Below are positions 1 to 7,678 of a stretch of 64,000 nt of DNA, piece after piece. Made by a program: the position numbers and the translations under genes. The stretch comes from Bacteroidales bacterium (lineage in GTDB: Bacteria > Bacteroidota > Bacteroidia > Bacteroidales > UBA932): positions 1-64,000 of the forward strand of contig JAGAKR010000014.1 in the NCBI GenBank assembly GCA_017625535.1, written 5' to 3'. Every line of letters begins with the position of its first letter. The stretch's first letter is position 1. The notes under the pieces are model-generated. The model was given only the letters and a program-made list of their open reading frames with translations, did not search any database and was not told the origin of the DNA.

Positions 1-18
1 ATTAAATGGTCGATTAAA
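1..18. repeat. Inverted copy of the 12-bp repeat found in the lipoprotein leader
   Basis: The first 12 bases are the reverse complement of the unit cgaccatttaat, which occurs three times in tandem at 1921-1956. The match to that array extends to 18 bases. The copy touches the window edge, so more units may lie to the left. Confidence 0.6.
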
Positions 19-95
19 ATCAATACAAAAACACACAATTCCAGACCCTGGGAAATTGTCAATCTCTGTCACAAAGCCAGTTCATTGAAAAGCAC

Positions 96-123
96 AAAAA
101 AAAGACAGCCCAAAAGGCTGTCC
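96..123 (-). terminator. Rho-independent terminator of the DUF4143 ATPase gene
   Basis: Read on the minus strand, a perfect 7-bp stem (104-110 with 116-122) closes a 5-base loop and runs into eight T residues (complement of 96-103). It lies about 23 bp after the stop codon at 146. Confidence 0.85.
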
Positions 124-145
124 CTTACAAATTGAAAGCAAAACA

Positions 146-1495
146 CTACAAACCGCTCAAATCCAAACTGAATTTAAGGTTCATCATCTCCTCCTTATGG
201 ATGAACATCATCATATAAACAGGAGCATATGTAACTGAATTCAGCACAGAAAGATTACTATTGCAAAGAACAACAGCCTCTGGAATCTCAAATTCAGGAT
301 GTGCCATAATATTACTCAATGCACGGTGTCTTGCATAGTCCTTACCGGATTTCACCTCCACAGGAAAAATATTGCCATTTCTCTCCACAACCAAATCAAC
401 CTCCCCAAACTTTTTGCTGTTATAGTAATACTGCTCATCAAATCCATGTGCATGAAATTCCTGTGCTACTGCGTTCTCATATATGGCACCGTTGTTAATG
501 GTATCATTCCCCGTCAGAATTTTCAATTGTATCCCGTTTGAATACTGACATGCCAACAACCCCACATCATTAGAGAAAAGTTTGAACAGATTCCTTGAAC
601 TTGCCAATTTAAGTGGGAGTTTAGGCTCATCTATATTGAATACAGGGATTGCAACACCTGCATCCTTAAGCCAAAGGAATTCATCTTCATACATTTCAGC
701 CCTGGCTTTTTCATTTATACTTTTTATGAAGAACCTCTTGCTCTTTGAATTAAGCTCCGATGGAATCAGATCAAAAATCTCTTTTATCCTAAGTTGTCTC
801 TTTTCGTCATACTGGGAAATATCTTTCTTGTAAAGTCTTATAATCTCTCTCTGGCTTTCCATCACATCCTGAAGATTATTGTTTGCCTTGTAAGAGTTTA
901 CAGCAGCAGGCATACCCCCTACAATAAGATATAACCTGTATACTTCCATCATCTTCTTATGGATAAAATCATCCACAGGCGTTTTGTTTTCCCAAGCCTC
1001 TTTCAGTTTCCCGACAATTTCCTCTTTAACCCCCATAGCCCACATAAACTCCTCCAAGTCCAAAGGAAACATATCTTTAATATCCATATAACCAACAGGA
1101 ACAGACCTTAGATTATTCAGTTCCACGCCAAGTAATGAACCGCTCAATATATAGCGGTATCTGCCATCTTCAACAAGAAATTTTATAGAAGTAACAATCT
1201 CAGGACATTTCTGAACCTCATCAAAAAATATCAGAGTCTCCCCTTTTATAAGAGGTTTATCAGTAAATGCCGACAAACGCAATAATATTTCTGCACTACT
1301 GTATGCATTAGAGAATATCCCGATTGCATCCGGGGTCTCCACAAAGTTTATTTCTATAAAACTCTTGTAGTGCTCTTTTGCAAACTGTCTTATAGAATAT
1401 GTCTTGCCAATCTGGCGTGCCCCAGTTAACAATAATGCACCATTATTTACTTCATAAAAGTGCTCAATAAATGATGAAACTTTTCTCTTTAACAT
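146..1495 (-). CDS. AAA+ ATPase with C-terminal nuclease-fold domain (DUF4143-type)
   Basis: A 449-residue protein of the DUF4143 ATPase family. Walker A GARQIGKT is at residues 25-32 and Walker B (FFDE) ends near residue 93. The C-terminal part carries a PD-(D/E)XK-like signature: GEVDLVVE followed by PVEVKSGK. The biological role of this family is not established; a DNA- or partner-binding ATPase is an inference. The ATG at 1495 is preferred because family members start M-x-x-R-K just before the P-loop. The reading frame stays open to a TTG at 1519, which falls inside a repeat (1502-1580). The gene is monocistronic, with its own terminator, and a relic of a paralogue lies immediately upstream. 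Confidence 0.85.
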   Translation of the reverse strand: MLKRKVSSFIEHFYEVNNGALLLTGARQIGKTYSIRQFAKEHYKSFIEINFVETPDAIGIFSNAYSSAEILLRLSAFTDKPLIKGETLIFFDEVQKCPEIVTSIKFLVEDGRYRYILSGSLLGVELNNLRSVPVGYMDIKDMFPLDLEEFMWAMGVKEEIVGKLKEAWENKTPVDDFIHKKMMEVYRLYLIVGGMPAAVNSYKANNNLQDVMESQREIIRLYKKDISQYDEKRQLRIKEIFDLIPSELNSKSKRFFIKSINEKARAEMYEDEFLWLKDAGVAIPVFNIDEPKLPLKLASSRNLFKLFSNDVGLLACQYSNGIQLKILTGNDTINNGAIYENAVAQEFHAHGFDEQYYYNSKKFGEVDLVVERNGNIFPVEVKSGKDYARHRALSNIMAHPEFEIPEAVVLCNSNLSVLNSVTYAPVYMMMFIHKEEMMNLKFSLDLSGL

Positions 1496-1501
1496 AGCAG
1501 C

Positions 1502-1580
1502 TGCATTTTTCCAATGCAAAACTATCCTATTTTATGCATTTTTCCAACACGCATTACATTCTATTTTTGCATTTTTCCAA
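1502..1580. repeat. Three 13-bp direct repeats at an exact 33-bp pitch
   Basis: tgcatttttccaa occurs identically at 1502-1514, 1535-1547 and 1568-1580, with start-to-start spacing of exactly 33 bp (about three helical turns). The array sits directly upstream of the DUF4143 gene. The arrangement suggests binding sites for a protein on one face of the helix, possibly the ATPase itself (inference). Confidence 0.85.
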
Positions 1581-1628
1581 AAAATGGTTCAATTATAGTT
1601 GATGCTTCATATACCGGATACTGCAATT

Positions 1629-1751
1629 TCAAAACCTGTCCAGATCCAAAATTGATTGAATGTCCATCATCACACACCTATGGATAAACATTATCATACA
1701 AATTGGGACATTTATTACTGAATCAACAAGATACATAATATAAAAATGGCT
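1629..1751 (-). pseudogene. 3' relic of a second DUF4143-type ATPase
   Basis: Minus-strand translation ending at a TGA at 1629-1631 gives about 35 residues that align without gaps to the last 35 of the intact neighbour. Shared features include MFIH followed by MM, and a LDL near the C terminus. The nucleotide match to 183-245 is also obvious by eye. Upstream the frame is closed by a stop near 1750 and no P-loop is present, so only the 3' end survives. Confidence 0.65.
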
Positions 1752-1866
1752 CATTCCCATTAGAAAAACGAGTATAATCTGCGCTACAATATGCTGTAAA
1801 CAAGATTTTTTTGCTAAAAATTATTTAAAAGTTAAGAAAATGTTTAGTATTGTTAGAAAACTTTAT

Positions 1867-1874
1867 TAAATTTG
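1867..1874 (+). promoter_or_regulatory. Promoter -7 element of the lipoprotein gene
   Basis: TAAATTTG matches the Bacteroidota -7 consensus TAnnTTTG. It predicts a transcript starting near 1881 with a leader of roughly 110 nt, in which the three 12-bp repeats at 1921-1956 are transcribed. I see no well-spaced -33 element. Confidence 0.55.
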
Positions 1875-1920
1875 CGTACTCACGTATTTTTACACAAGTA
1901 TACATAAGGCGTATAATTAA

Positions 1921-1956
1921 CGACCATTTAATCGACCATTTAATCGACCATTTAAT
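1921..1956 (+). repeat. Three tandem 12-bp repeats in the lipoprotein leader
   Basis: cgaccatttaat is repeated perfectly three times (1921-1932, 1933-1944, 1945-1956), between the likely promoter at 1867-1874 and the start codon at 1994. An inverted copy lies at 1-12. The open frame through the array (an Asp-His-Leu-Ile repeat) is unlikely to be translated, since a signal peptide begins at 1994. Confidence 0.85.
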
Positions 1957-1993
1957 AATACAAATAACAAACACACACTTAATTTTTAGTATT

Positions 1994-4495
1994 ATGAAAA
2001 AACTATTATCACTAGTTTTGATTTGCGCAATGGGATTTGGAATGATCTCATGCGTAGAGAGCGAAGAGTCTCAATCGGTTAGAGACATTCGTGATGCAAA
2101 GGCTAAGCAGTTGAAAGCTCTGGCTGAACTATCAAGAGCTCAGGCTCAGGCTAGAATCATTGAGGCTGAGGCCGAGGCTGCTTATGATAAGGCGTATGCT
2201 GCTTATCAGCAGGCATTGGCTGATGAGAAACAGAATTCAATTGAGCAGTCAAAAGCAAAATTTGCTTATGAAATTGAGAAGATTAAAGCTGAGTACGAGG
2301 CTGCAATGCTTGAAGCTATGAAAGAAGCAAAAGGCTATGAGAAAGATATTCTTGAGATGGCAGATAACAAAATTAAGTCTCTATATGCTACTTACAATGA
2401 TTATGTTACAAAATTGAATACTGCCAACAGTAATTTATTGAAAAACAAGGTTAATCTTGCTCAGGTTGAGGCTGAGATAATTGACATTACAGAAGCTGCA
2501 AATAAAGAGATTGAGGACAATACTGCTTTGGTAGAGGAACTTGAGGCTCAGTTGGCTATCCTTACTGACAATGCTTACACCCAGATGGATAAGGATTCTC
2601 TTACAAATGAGTACTTGAAAGCATTGGCAGCATTCAACGATGCTGATTACAAATATAAGTCTACTGAGGTAGTAGCGTACAAAAAAGCAAAAGAGGCTGC
2701 TGAGAAAGCATCAGACGATTATATAAATGATTATAATAACAAAGTAGCTGAGATGGATGCTCTTGAAGGTGGCATCGTAGCTTCTGTTAAAGGTGATAAG
2801 GTATGGACAGATGAAAAACCAAGAGTTGATTTTGATATTGTATATTTTGCATACGCATATGTAGACACTGATAACGATCCAACAACTCCAGATGAACAAA
2901 TAATAGTAGATACTGATAGTCCTCTTTGGGATAGAGACTGGGATAATGTCGTAGAGCATAATGGACATTATGCAATCAAATATATAAATAATAGACGTAT
3001 TGAGACTGATTATAAAGCTGTATTTGAGCACCTTGAGGTATTTATAAATGAGACACCGCTTTTGAAATTTAAAACCGCTTCTGCAGGTTTATACAAGACA
3101 GAAGTAGACAACTTGGATAAATATACAAAAGACTTGGAGACTGCAACTGCACAGGAGACTGCAGTGAAAGGTTTTGAGGCTGCATTCAAGAAAGCTGGTG
3201 AGGCTGCCAAAGCAATTAAGGACTATAACGATGCGCTTGACAATTATAACGAATTATCAGAGACTGTTGCTGTAAAAGAGGATCTTTTGAAACAGGCTAT
3301 TACTGATACTACAGGCCTTCATACTGCTATCAAGACAAATACAAAAGCTGTCGCAGATGCAGATAAAGCTCTTAAGGATGCTAAAGATGCTCTTACCACA
3401 GCTGAAAAAGCATTGGCATCAGCAGCAGAGGCTGACAAAGCTACTAAACAGCAGGCTGTGAACGATGCAAAAGCTGTAGTTGCACAGAAAGAGAAAGCTT
3501 TATATGATGCACAAGTTGCTTTAGTTGGCGCAGAAAAGAATCTTGCAGATGCTGAGAAAGAGATTAAAGATGCAAAAGCAGATGTAGAGAAAGCAAAAGA
3601 GAATGAGGCAGCTCTATTGGCTGCTAATACAGCTGCTCAAGCTGCTGTAGAGACTTTGAAAGGATTGTTTGGTGAGAATGGTGAGTTCAGAGCATTTATG
3701 TTTGATGAGGATGGTCTTTGGACAGGTCCTGATGGCACAAGCAACTATAACTTCAGTAACGCTGGTGTAAATTTGTTGACTGACAAAAATGATGATGATA
3801 ACCCTGATATGGTTATGGATGCAAACGGAAACAAAAATGGTTTGTATGAATCTGAAATGGTTACATATCCATTCTTTGGTTCAGTAGATAACGGTGGAAA
3901 TATTGTTCCTTTTGAGGATTATGCAGCAGAATTTACAAAATTCAGTGCACATTACACAAAAGCTGTGGCAGTTGCTACTGATAATGTTTCAAAAGCAAAC
4001 AAGACTATCGCTGAACTTAAAGACTGGGTTTCTGACTGGGATGCAAAAGAGGCTGAACTCAGAGCATGGGTTGAGGCTAAGAATGCTGAGATTGCAGAGG
4101 TAAGAGCTGCTTACGAAGAGTTTACAAAAGCAGAAGATGCTAATGAGGCAGCAAAGAAAAATGTAGATGCATTGCAAGCAGAGTACCAGGCTCTTTCTAC
4201 ACTTCTTACTTCAAACGGTAATGATGATCTAAAGAATAAGATAAGTGAGATTGAGGGTAAGATTACAACTGCTGAAACTGCAATTAAAGATGCTAAATTG
4301 GTATTGGCTAATTTGAAAACTGCAAAACCTAGTTGGAGTAATAACTATCAAACCATTGCCTACAAAGAGCAATTGGTAGAGCAATACAAAGCAGAGATTG
4401 CAAAATATGAGGAGGAGATTAAATTCTACACTCAGATGGTAGCAAATGCTAAGGCTGCTTTGGATGCAGAGTTGTCAGCACAGAACGCCGAGTAA
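1994..4495 (+). CDS. Large alanine-rich coiled-coil lipoprotein
   Basis: An 833-residue protein not matched to a named family. The ATG at 1994 starts a lipoprotein signal peptide (MKKLLSL...GMISC, with cysteine near residue 19), so the longer upstream frame is rejected. After the signal come long Ala/Glu/Lys-rich heptad stretches (about residues 25-240, 345-550 and 660-830). Two low-heptad, Asp/Asn-rich segments interrupt them, near residues 250-340 and 560-650, and may be small folded domains. Codons are A/T-rich like acpP, unlike the G/C-richer neighbours, which hints at high expression. A barrel protein follows 40 bp downstream. A surface or periplasmic spacer role is an inference. Confidence 0.8.
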   Translation: MKKLLSLVLICAMGFGMISCVESEESQSVRDIRDAKAKQLKALAELSRAQAQARIIEAEAEAAYDKAYAAYQQALADEKQNSIEQSKAKFAYEIEKIKAEYEAAMLEAMKEAKGYEKDILEMADNKIKSLYATYNDYVTKLNTANSNLLKNKVNLAQVEAEIIDITEAANKEIEDNTALVEELEAQLAILTDNAYTQMDKDSLTNEYLKALAAFNDADYKYKSTEVVAYKKAKEAAEKASDDYINDYNNKVAEMDALEGGIVASVKGDKVWTDEKPRVDFDIVYFAYAYVDTDNDPTTPDEQIIVDTDSPLWDRDWDNVVEHNGHYAIKYINNRRIETDYKAVFEHLEVFINETPLLKFKTASAGLYKTEVDNLDKYTKDLETATAQETAVKGFEAAFKKAGEAAKAIKDYNDALDNYNELSETVAVKEDLLKQAITDTTGLHTAIKTNTKAVADADKALKDAKDALTTAEKALASAAEADKATKQQAVNDAKAVVAQKEKALYDAQVALVGAEKNLADAEKEIKDAKADVEKAKENEAALLAANTAAQAAVETLKGLFGENGEFRAFMFDEDGLWTGPDGTSNYNFSNAGVNLLTDKNDDDNPDMVMDANGNKNGLYESEMVTYPFFGSVDNGGNIVPFEDYAAEFTKFSAHYTKAVAVATDNVSKANKTIAELKDWVSDWDAKEAELRAWVEAKNAEIAEVRAAYEEFTKAEDANEAAKKNVDALQAEYQALSTLLTSNGNDDLKNKISEIEGKITTAETAIKDAKLVLANLKTAKPSWSNNYQTIAYKEQLVEQYKAEIAKYEEEIKFYTQMVANAKAALDAELSAQNAE

Positions 4496-4535
4496 TTTAG
4501 TAGAATTCCAAACAAACTGTTAAAAACACAGACAA

Positions 4536-5285
4536 ATGATTAAAAAACTGATAGTATTAACCTGTGCCGCAATGTTGGGAATCTCGGCTTTCGCTCAGGA
4601 GGGTAATGGCCCCAAGAAGGGTGACTGGACCTTGAGCGCAACCGTAGGGTACAACTCATATGTTGGTAACAACGCTCCAACCGTTACCACAAGTGAGATG
4701 TACGAGATTGCAGCATTGTCAACCGATTGGTTTGAAAACAAACTGATGGTGGGCGTAGAGGGCAGCTGGTTTTTCTCAGACAAGTGGTCATGGCGTCTGG
4801 GTGGTGGATTAGGTTTCACCAACAACCCTGGATATTCAGAGGTTACCGGCACATTTGACGAGAACGACAGCGAGCCGGCAGGCAATATCCCTACCTATAG
4901 GGCGGTAGCCGACGGCCAGACCTTCAAATACAACGTTTATACAGGCGTAGACAGACATATTCAGCACAAGAATCTGCAGAACCTGTACTTCCACGTTGGT
5001 GTACACGCAGGCTTCGCATACGGATTGAACCAGATTCTGTATGATGAGGAGAAATCAATGGGTAAATCAATAGGAGAGGCATTCAATTTAAGGGGTGCTG
5101 TGAACGCAGGCGTAAGTTACTATGTACTTCCAGGTATGTTCCTTGGAGTAGAGGTGAACGCCTTCCAGTACACTTATAATATGACTACCATCAAACCTCA
5201 GGCAGGTTTGGCTAACCTTAGCGCAGACAGCCACAACTTCGGTTTCTTGGCAGCACCTACCCTTAAGATTGGTTTCAAATTCTAA
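4536..5285 (+). CDS. Outer-membrane beta-barrel protein
   Basis: A 249-residue protein with a signal peptide (MIKKLIVLTCAAMLGISAFAQ) followed by alternating polar/aromatic strands and ending in an aromatic residue (GFKF), as in outer-membrane barrels. Predicted strands include segments near VGVEGSWFF, WRLGGGLGF, FHVGVHAGFAYG and FGFLAAPTLKIGF. It resembles the small porin-like or OmpW/OprF-sized barrels common in Bacteroidota, but I cannot assign a substrate. It probably shares a transcript with the coiled-coil lipoprotein upstream; a terminator follows at 5311. Confidence 0.75.
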   Translation: MIKKLIVLTCAAMLGISAFAQEGNGPKKGDWTLSATVGYNSYVGNNAPTVTTSEMYEIAALSTDWFENKLMVGVEGSWFFSDKWSWRLGGGLGFTNNPGYSEVTGTFDENDSEPAGNIPTYRAVADGQTFKYNVYTGVDRHIQHKNLQNLYFHVGVHAGFAYGLNQILYDEEKSMGKSIGEAFNLRGAVNAGVSYYVLPGMFLGVEVNAFQYTYNMTTIKPQAGLANLSADSHNFGFLAAPTLKIGFKF

Positions 5286-5310
5286 TATTTGATAACTATA
5301 CACAAGAAAA

Positions 5311-5337
5311 GGAGATCCAACCGGGTCTCCTTTTTTT
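5311..5337 (+). terminator. Rho-independent terminator after the barrel gene
   Basis: ggagatcc and gggtctcc form an 8-bp stem (one mismatch or wobble) with a short loop, followed by seven T residues, 25 bp past the stop codon. Confidence 0.85.
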
Positions 5338-5372
5338 ATGAGTTTATCTGTCTGTAGGCCTCAGTTTTAAGT

Positions 5373-5948
5373 TCATTTTTGTGAGATATACCTCTCCACC
5401 ACCTCAGCAAAGTGTTCTTTTTCCAGGGTGTGGATGCGGGAGGCAAGGCTGTCGGGAGTATCATCCGGCAATACGGGGCAGGTGGCCTGGTGGAGGTAGG
5501 TTCCGTTGTCGTAGTGGGCGTCAACGAGGTGGATTGTAATGCCGCTTACAGTTTCTCCGGCATCCAGGACTGCCTGGTGCACGTGCTTCCCGTACATCCC
5601 TTTGCCGCCGAATTTGGGGAGCAGGGCGGGGTGGATGTTTATGATGCGGCCAGGGTAGGCCTCCACTATTGCTGCAGGTATCTTAAGGAGATAGCCGGCC
5701 AGTATTATGTAGTCTGTTGAGTGTTCTGCAAGGAGTGAAAGGAGTTCAACAGGGGGCTCTGAAACCAGTTCCTGGCGTGGCAATACAACTGACGGTACGC
5801 CAAGGGCAGCAGCCCTTTGAAGTACGTATGCATCTGGCTTGTTGCAGATTACAAGTTTAACCCGGGCAGTTCCGCCTTTTGAAAAGTGTTCAATTATATT
5901 TTGAGCGTTGCTGCCGTTCCCGGAGGCGAATATTGCCAGATTCTTCAT
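5373..5948 (-). CDS. purN: Phosphoribosylglycinamide formyltransferase
   Basis: The 191-residue length and the N terminus MKNLAIFASGNGSN fit PurN, which transfers a formyl group from 10-formyl-THF to GAR in de novo purine synthesis. The phosphate-binding SGNGSN loop is at residues 9-14. The catalytic HPALLPKF-GKGMYG region is present, as is the downstream Asp motif (HLVDAHYDNG). It is monocistronic and divergent from acpP. Cytoplasmic. Confidence 0.95.
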   Translation of the reverse strand: MKNLAIFASGNGSNAQNIIEHFSKGGTARVKLVICNKPDAYVLQRAAALGVPSVVLPRQELVSEPPVELLSLLAEHSTDYIILAGYLLKIPAAIVEAYPGRIINIHPALLPKFGGKGMYGKHVHQAVLDAGETVSGITIHLVDAHYDNGTYLHQATCPVLPDDTPDSLASRIHTLEKEHFAEVVERYISQK

Positions 5949-5969
5949 CAGTTTATGTGTTTATCTCTG

Positions 5970-5977
5970 CAAAATTA
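5970..5977 (-). promoter_or_regulatory. Promoter -7 element of purN
   Basis: On the minus strand TAATTTTG matches TAnnTTTG, 22 bp before the purN start codon. Confidence 0.5.
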
Positions 5978-5998
5978 ACCAAAATTTAATTTTTTTAT

Positions 5999-6006
5999 TA
6001 CCTTTG
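5999..6006 (+). promoter_or_regulatory. Promoter -7 element of acpP-fabF
   Basis: TACCTTTG matches TAnnTTTG, 65 bp before the acpP start. The leader is very A/T-rich, as expected for a highly translated Bacteroidota message. Confidence 0.6.
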
Positions 6007-6071
6007 TACTTTGTAGTAGGTGAAAATAACTAAAATTATAAACTTATTTATTAACTAATTTTTTTTCAATC

Positions 6072-6308
6072 ATGGCAGATATTACTTCTAAAGTTAAAGA
6101 GATCATCGTTGACAAATTGGGCGTTGATGCAGCTGAGGTTACTCCAGAGGCTAGCTTTACTAAAGATTTGGGTGCAGATTCTCTTGACACAGTAGAGCTT
6201 ATTATGGAGTTTGAGAAAGCTTTCGAGATTACAATTCCAGATGAGGCTGCAGAGAAAATTGCAACAGTAGGCGACGCAATCTCATATATTGAGGCTAACC
6301 AGAAATAA
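6072..6308 (+). CDS. acpP: Acyl carrier protein
   Basis: A 78-residue acidic protein carrying fatty-acyl intermediates on a 4'-phosphopantetheine arm. The attachment serine is in the [12 protein letters not shown] motif, near residue 38. Length, charge and the four-helix pattern ([25 protein letters not shown]) are typical. The gene lies 20 bp upstream of fabF, so the two form a fatty-acid synthesis operon. A/T-rich optimal codons suggest high expression. Confidence 0.97.
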   Translation: MADITSKVKEIIVDKLGVDAAEVTPEASFTKDLGADSLDTVELIMEFEKAFEITIPDEAAEKIATVGDAISYIEANQK

Positions 6309-6328
6309 TTTGTCTTAAAAGAGGATCT

Positions 6329-7582
6329 ATGGAATTGAGAAGAGTAGTCATTACAGGATTGGGCACCATTAACCCGTTGGGCAACAGTGTTGAGGAGTAT
6401 TTTACCAATCTTAACAACGGTGTCAGCGGAGCGGGCCTGATTACAAGATTTGATGCATCGCTTTTTAAGACCAGATTCGCTTGTGAGGTAAAGAATTTCA
6501 ATCCTACCGATTTTGGCATAGACCGTAAGGAGGCCAGAAAAATGGACCGTTTCTCGCAGTTTGCGGCTGTGGCGGCTGATCAGGCTGTTGCAGACAGCAA
6601 GATTGACCTTGAAACAGTCAACAAAAAACGTGTAGGAGTTATAGTAGGTTCGGGAATAGGTGGAATTGAGACACTTACCGAGGAAATTATGGGTTATAGC
6701 GAGGGCGGAAAAGTTCCTCGTTTTAACCCATTCCTTATTCCTAAGATGATTCCCGATATCGTTGCAGGCCAGATTTCCATCAAGTATGGTTTCATGGGTC
6801 CCAACTATGCGACAGTTTCAGCGTGTGCTTCTTCTGCCCACGCCATGTCCAATGCATTTGATATGATAAGGTTGAACAAGGCCGACATCATTGTAACAGG
6901 CGGTTCTGAGGCCGGCGTTACAATTCCAAGTGTGGGCGGTTTCAACTCGGCTCAGGCACTTTCAACCAACAATGATGAGTATGCTACAGCCAGCAGGCCG
7001 TTTGACAGGACCAGAGACGGTTTTGTTATTGGTGAGGGTTGCGGTATCCTTATTTTTGAGGAGTACAACCACGCGGTTGCAAGGGGTGCAAAGATTTATG
7101 CAGAGGTTCTTGGTACAGGTATGAGTGCGGATGCACACCACATTACAGCTCCGCATCCGGAGGGTGAAGGTGCAATTGAGGCAATGAGACTTGCTCTTGC
7201 TGAGGCAGGCGTAAAACCTGAGGATGTGGATTATATAAATGTTCACGGAACATCTACGCCTCTTGGCGACATTGCAGAACTTAAGGCTGTTAAGGAAGTG
7301 TTCGGCGAGCACGCCTACAAACTTAACATCAGTTCTACAAAGTCAATGACCGGACACCTTCTTGGCGGTGCAGGTGCAATTGAGACAATGGCTTGTATTG
7401 ATGCCATCTGCAACGGCATAATTCCTCCTACAATCAACTTCAAGGAGGAGGATCCTAACATTGACTATAAACTTAACCTCACATTGAATAAGGCACAGAA
7501 GAGAGAGGTTAATGTGGCAATAAACAATACCTTCGGTTTTGGCGGCCACAACTCTTGCCTGGTCTTGGGAAAAGTAAGATAA
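6329..7582 (+). CDS. fabF: Beta-ketoacyl-ACP synthase II
   Basis: A 417-residue condensing enzyme that elongates acyl-ACP with malonyl-ACP. The Cys-His-His triad is visible: Cys in VSACASSAHA (about residue 165), His in NVHGTSTPLGD (about 305) and His in KSMTGHLLGGAG (about 342). The glycine-rich C-terminal NNTFGFGGHNSCLV is also present. It is co-transcribed with acpP and closed by the hairpin at 7617. Confidence 0.97.
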   Translation: MELRRVVITGLGTINPLGNSVEEYFTNLNNGVSGAGLITRFDASLFKTRFACEVKNFNPTDFGIDRKEARKMDRFSQFAAVAADQAVADSKIDLETVNKKRVGVIVGSGIGGIETLTEEIMGYSEGGKVPRFNPFLIPKMIPDIVAGQISIKYGFMGPNYATVSACASSAHAMSNAFDMIRLNKADIIVTGGSEAGVTIPSVGGFNSAQALSTNNDEYATASRPFDRTRDGFVIGEGCGILIFEEYNHAVARGAKIYAEVLGTGMSADAHHITAPHPEGEGAIEAMRLALAEAGVKPEDVDYINVHGTSTPLGDIAELKAVKEVFGEHAYKLNISSTKSMTGHLLGGAGAIETMACIDAICNGIIPPTINFKEEDPNIDYKLNLTLNKAQKREVNVAINNTFGFGGHNSCLVLGKVR

Positions 7583-7616
7583 GCCCTCACATAAGGGGAC
7601 TTTGAAAAATCTATAG

Positions 7617-7646
7617 GCAGTTGCACGGTGTGCAACTGCTTTTTTT
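7617..7646 (+). terminator. Rho-independent terminator after fabF
   Basis: A perfect 10-bp stem (7617-7626 with 7630-7639) around a 3-base loop is followed by a run of seven T residues. Confidence 0.9.
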
Positions 7647-7669
7647 GTCGGGAAGATGGTTTGTCGGGA
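7646..7669. repeat. Two intergenic copies of the dispersed octamer TGTCGGGA
   Basis: TGTCGGGA occurs at 7646-7653 and 7662-7669, between fabF and rodA, 16 bp apart. These are two of at least 19 copies in the window (see findings). Confidence 0.7.
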
Positions 7670-7678
7670 AGGGGATTG

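Noticed and set aside
1850..1993. N-terminal extension of the lipoprotein through the 12-bp repeats
   Set aside because: It would bury the lipoprotein signal peptide at residue 49 and begin upstream of the predicted transcription start.
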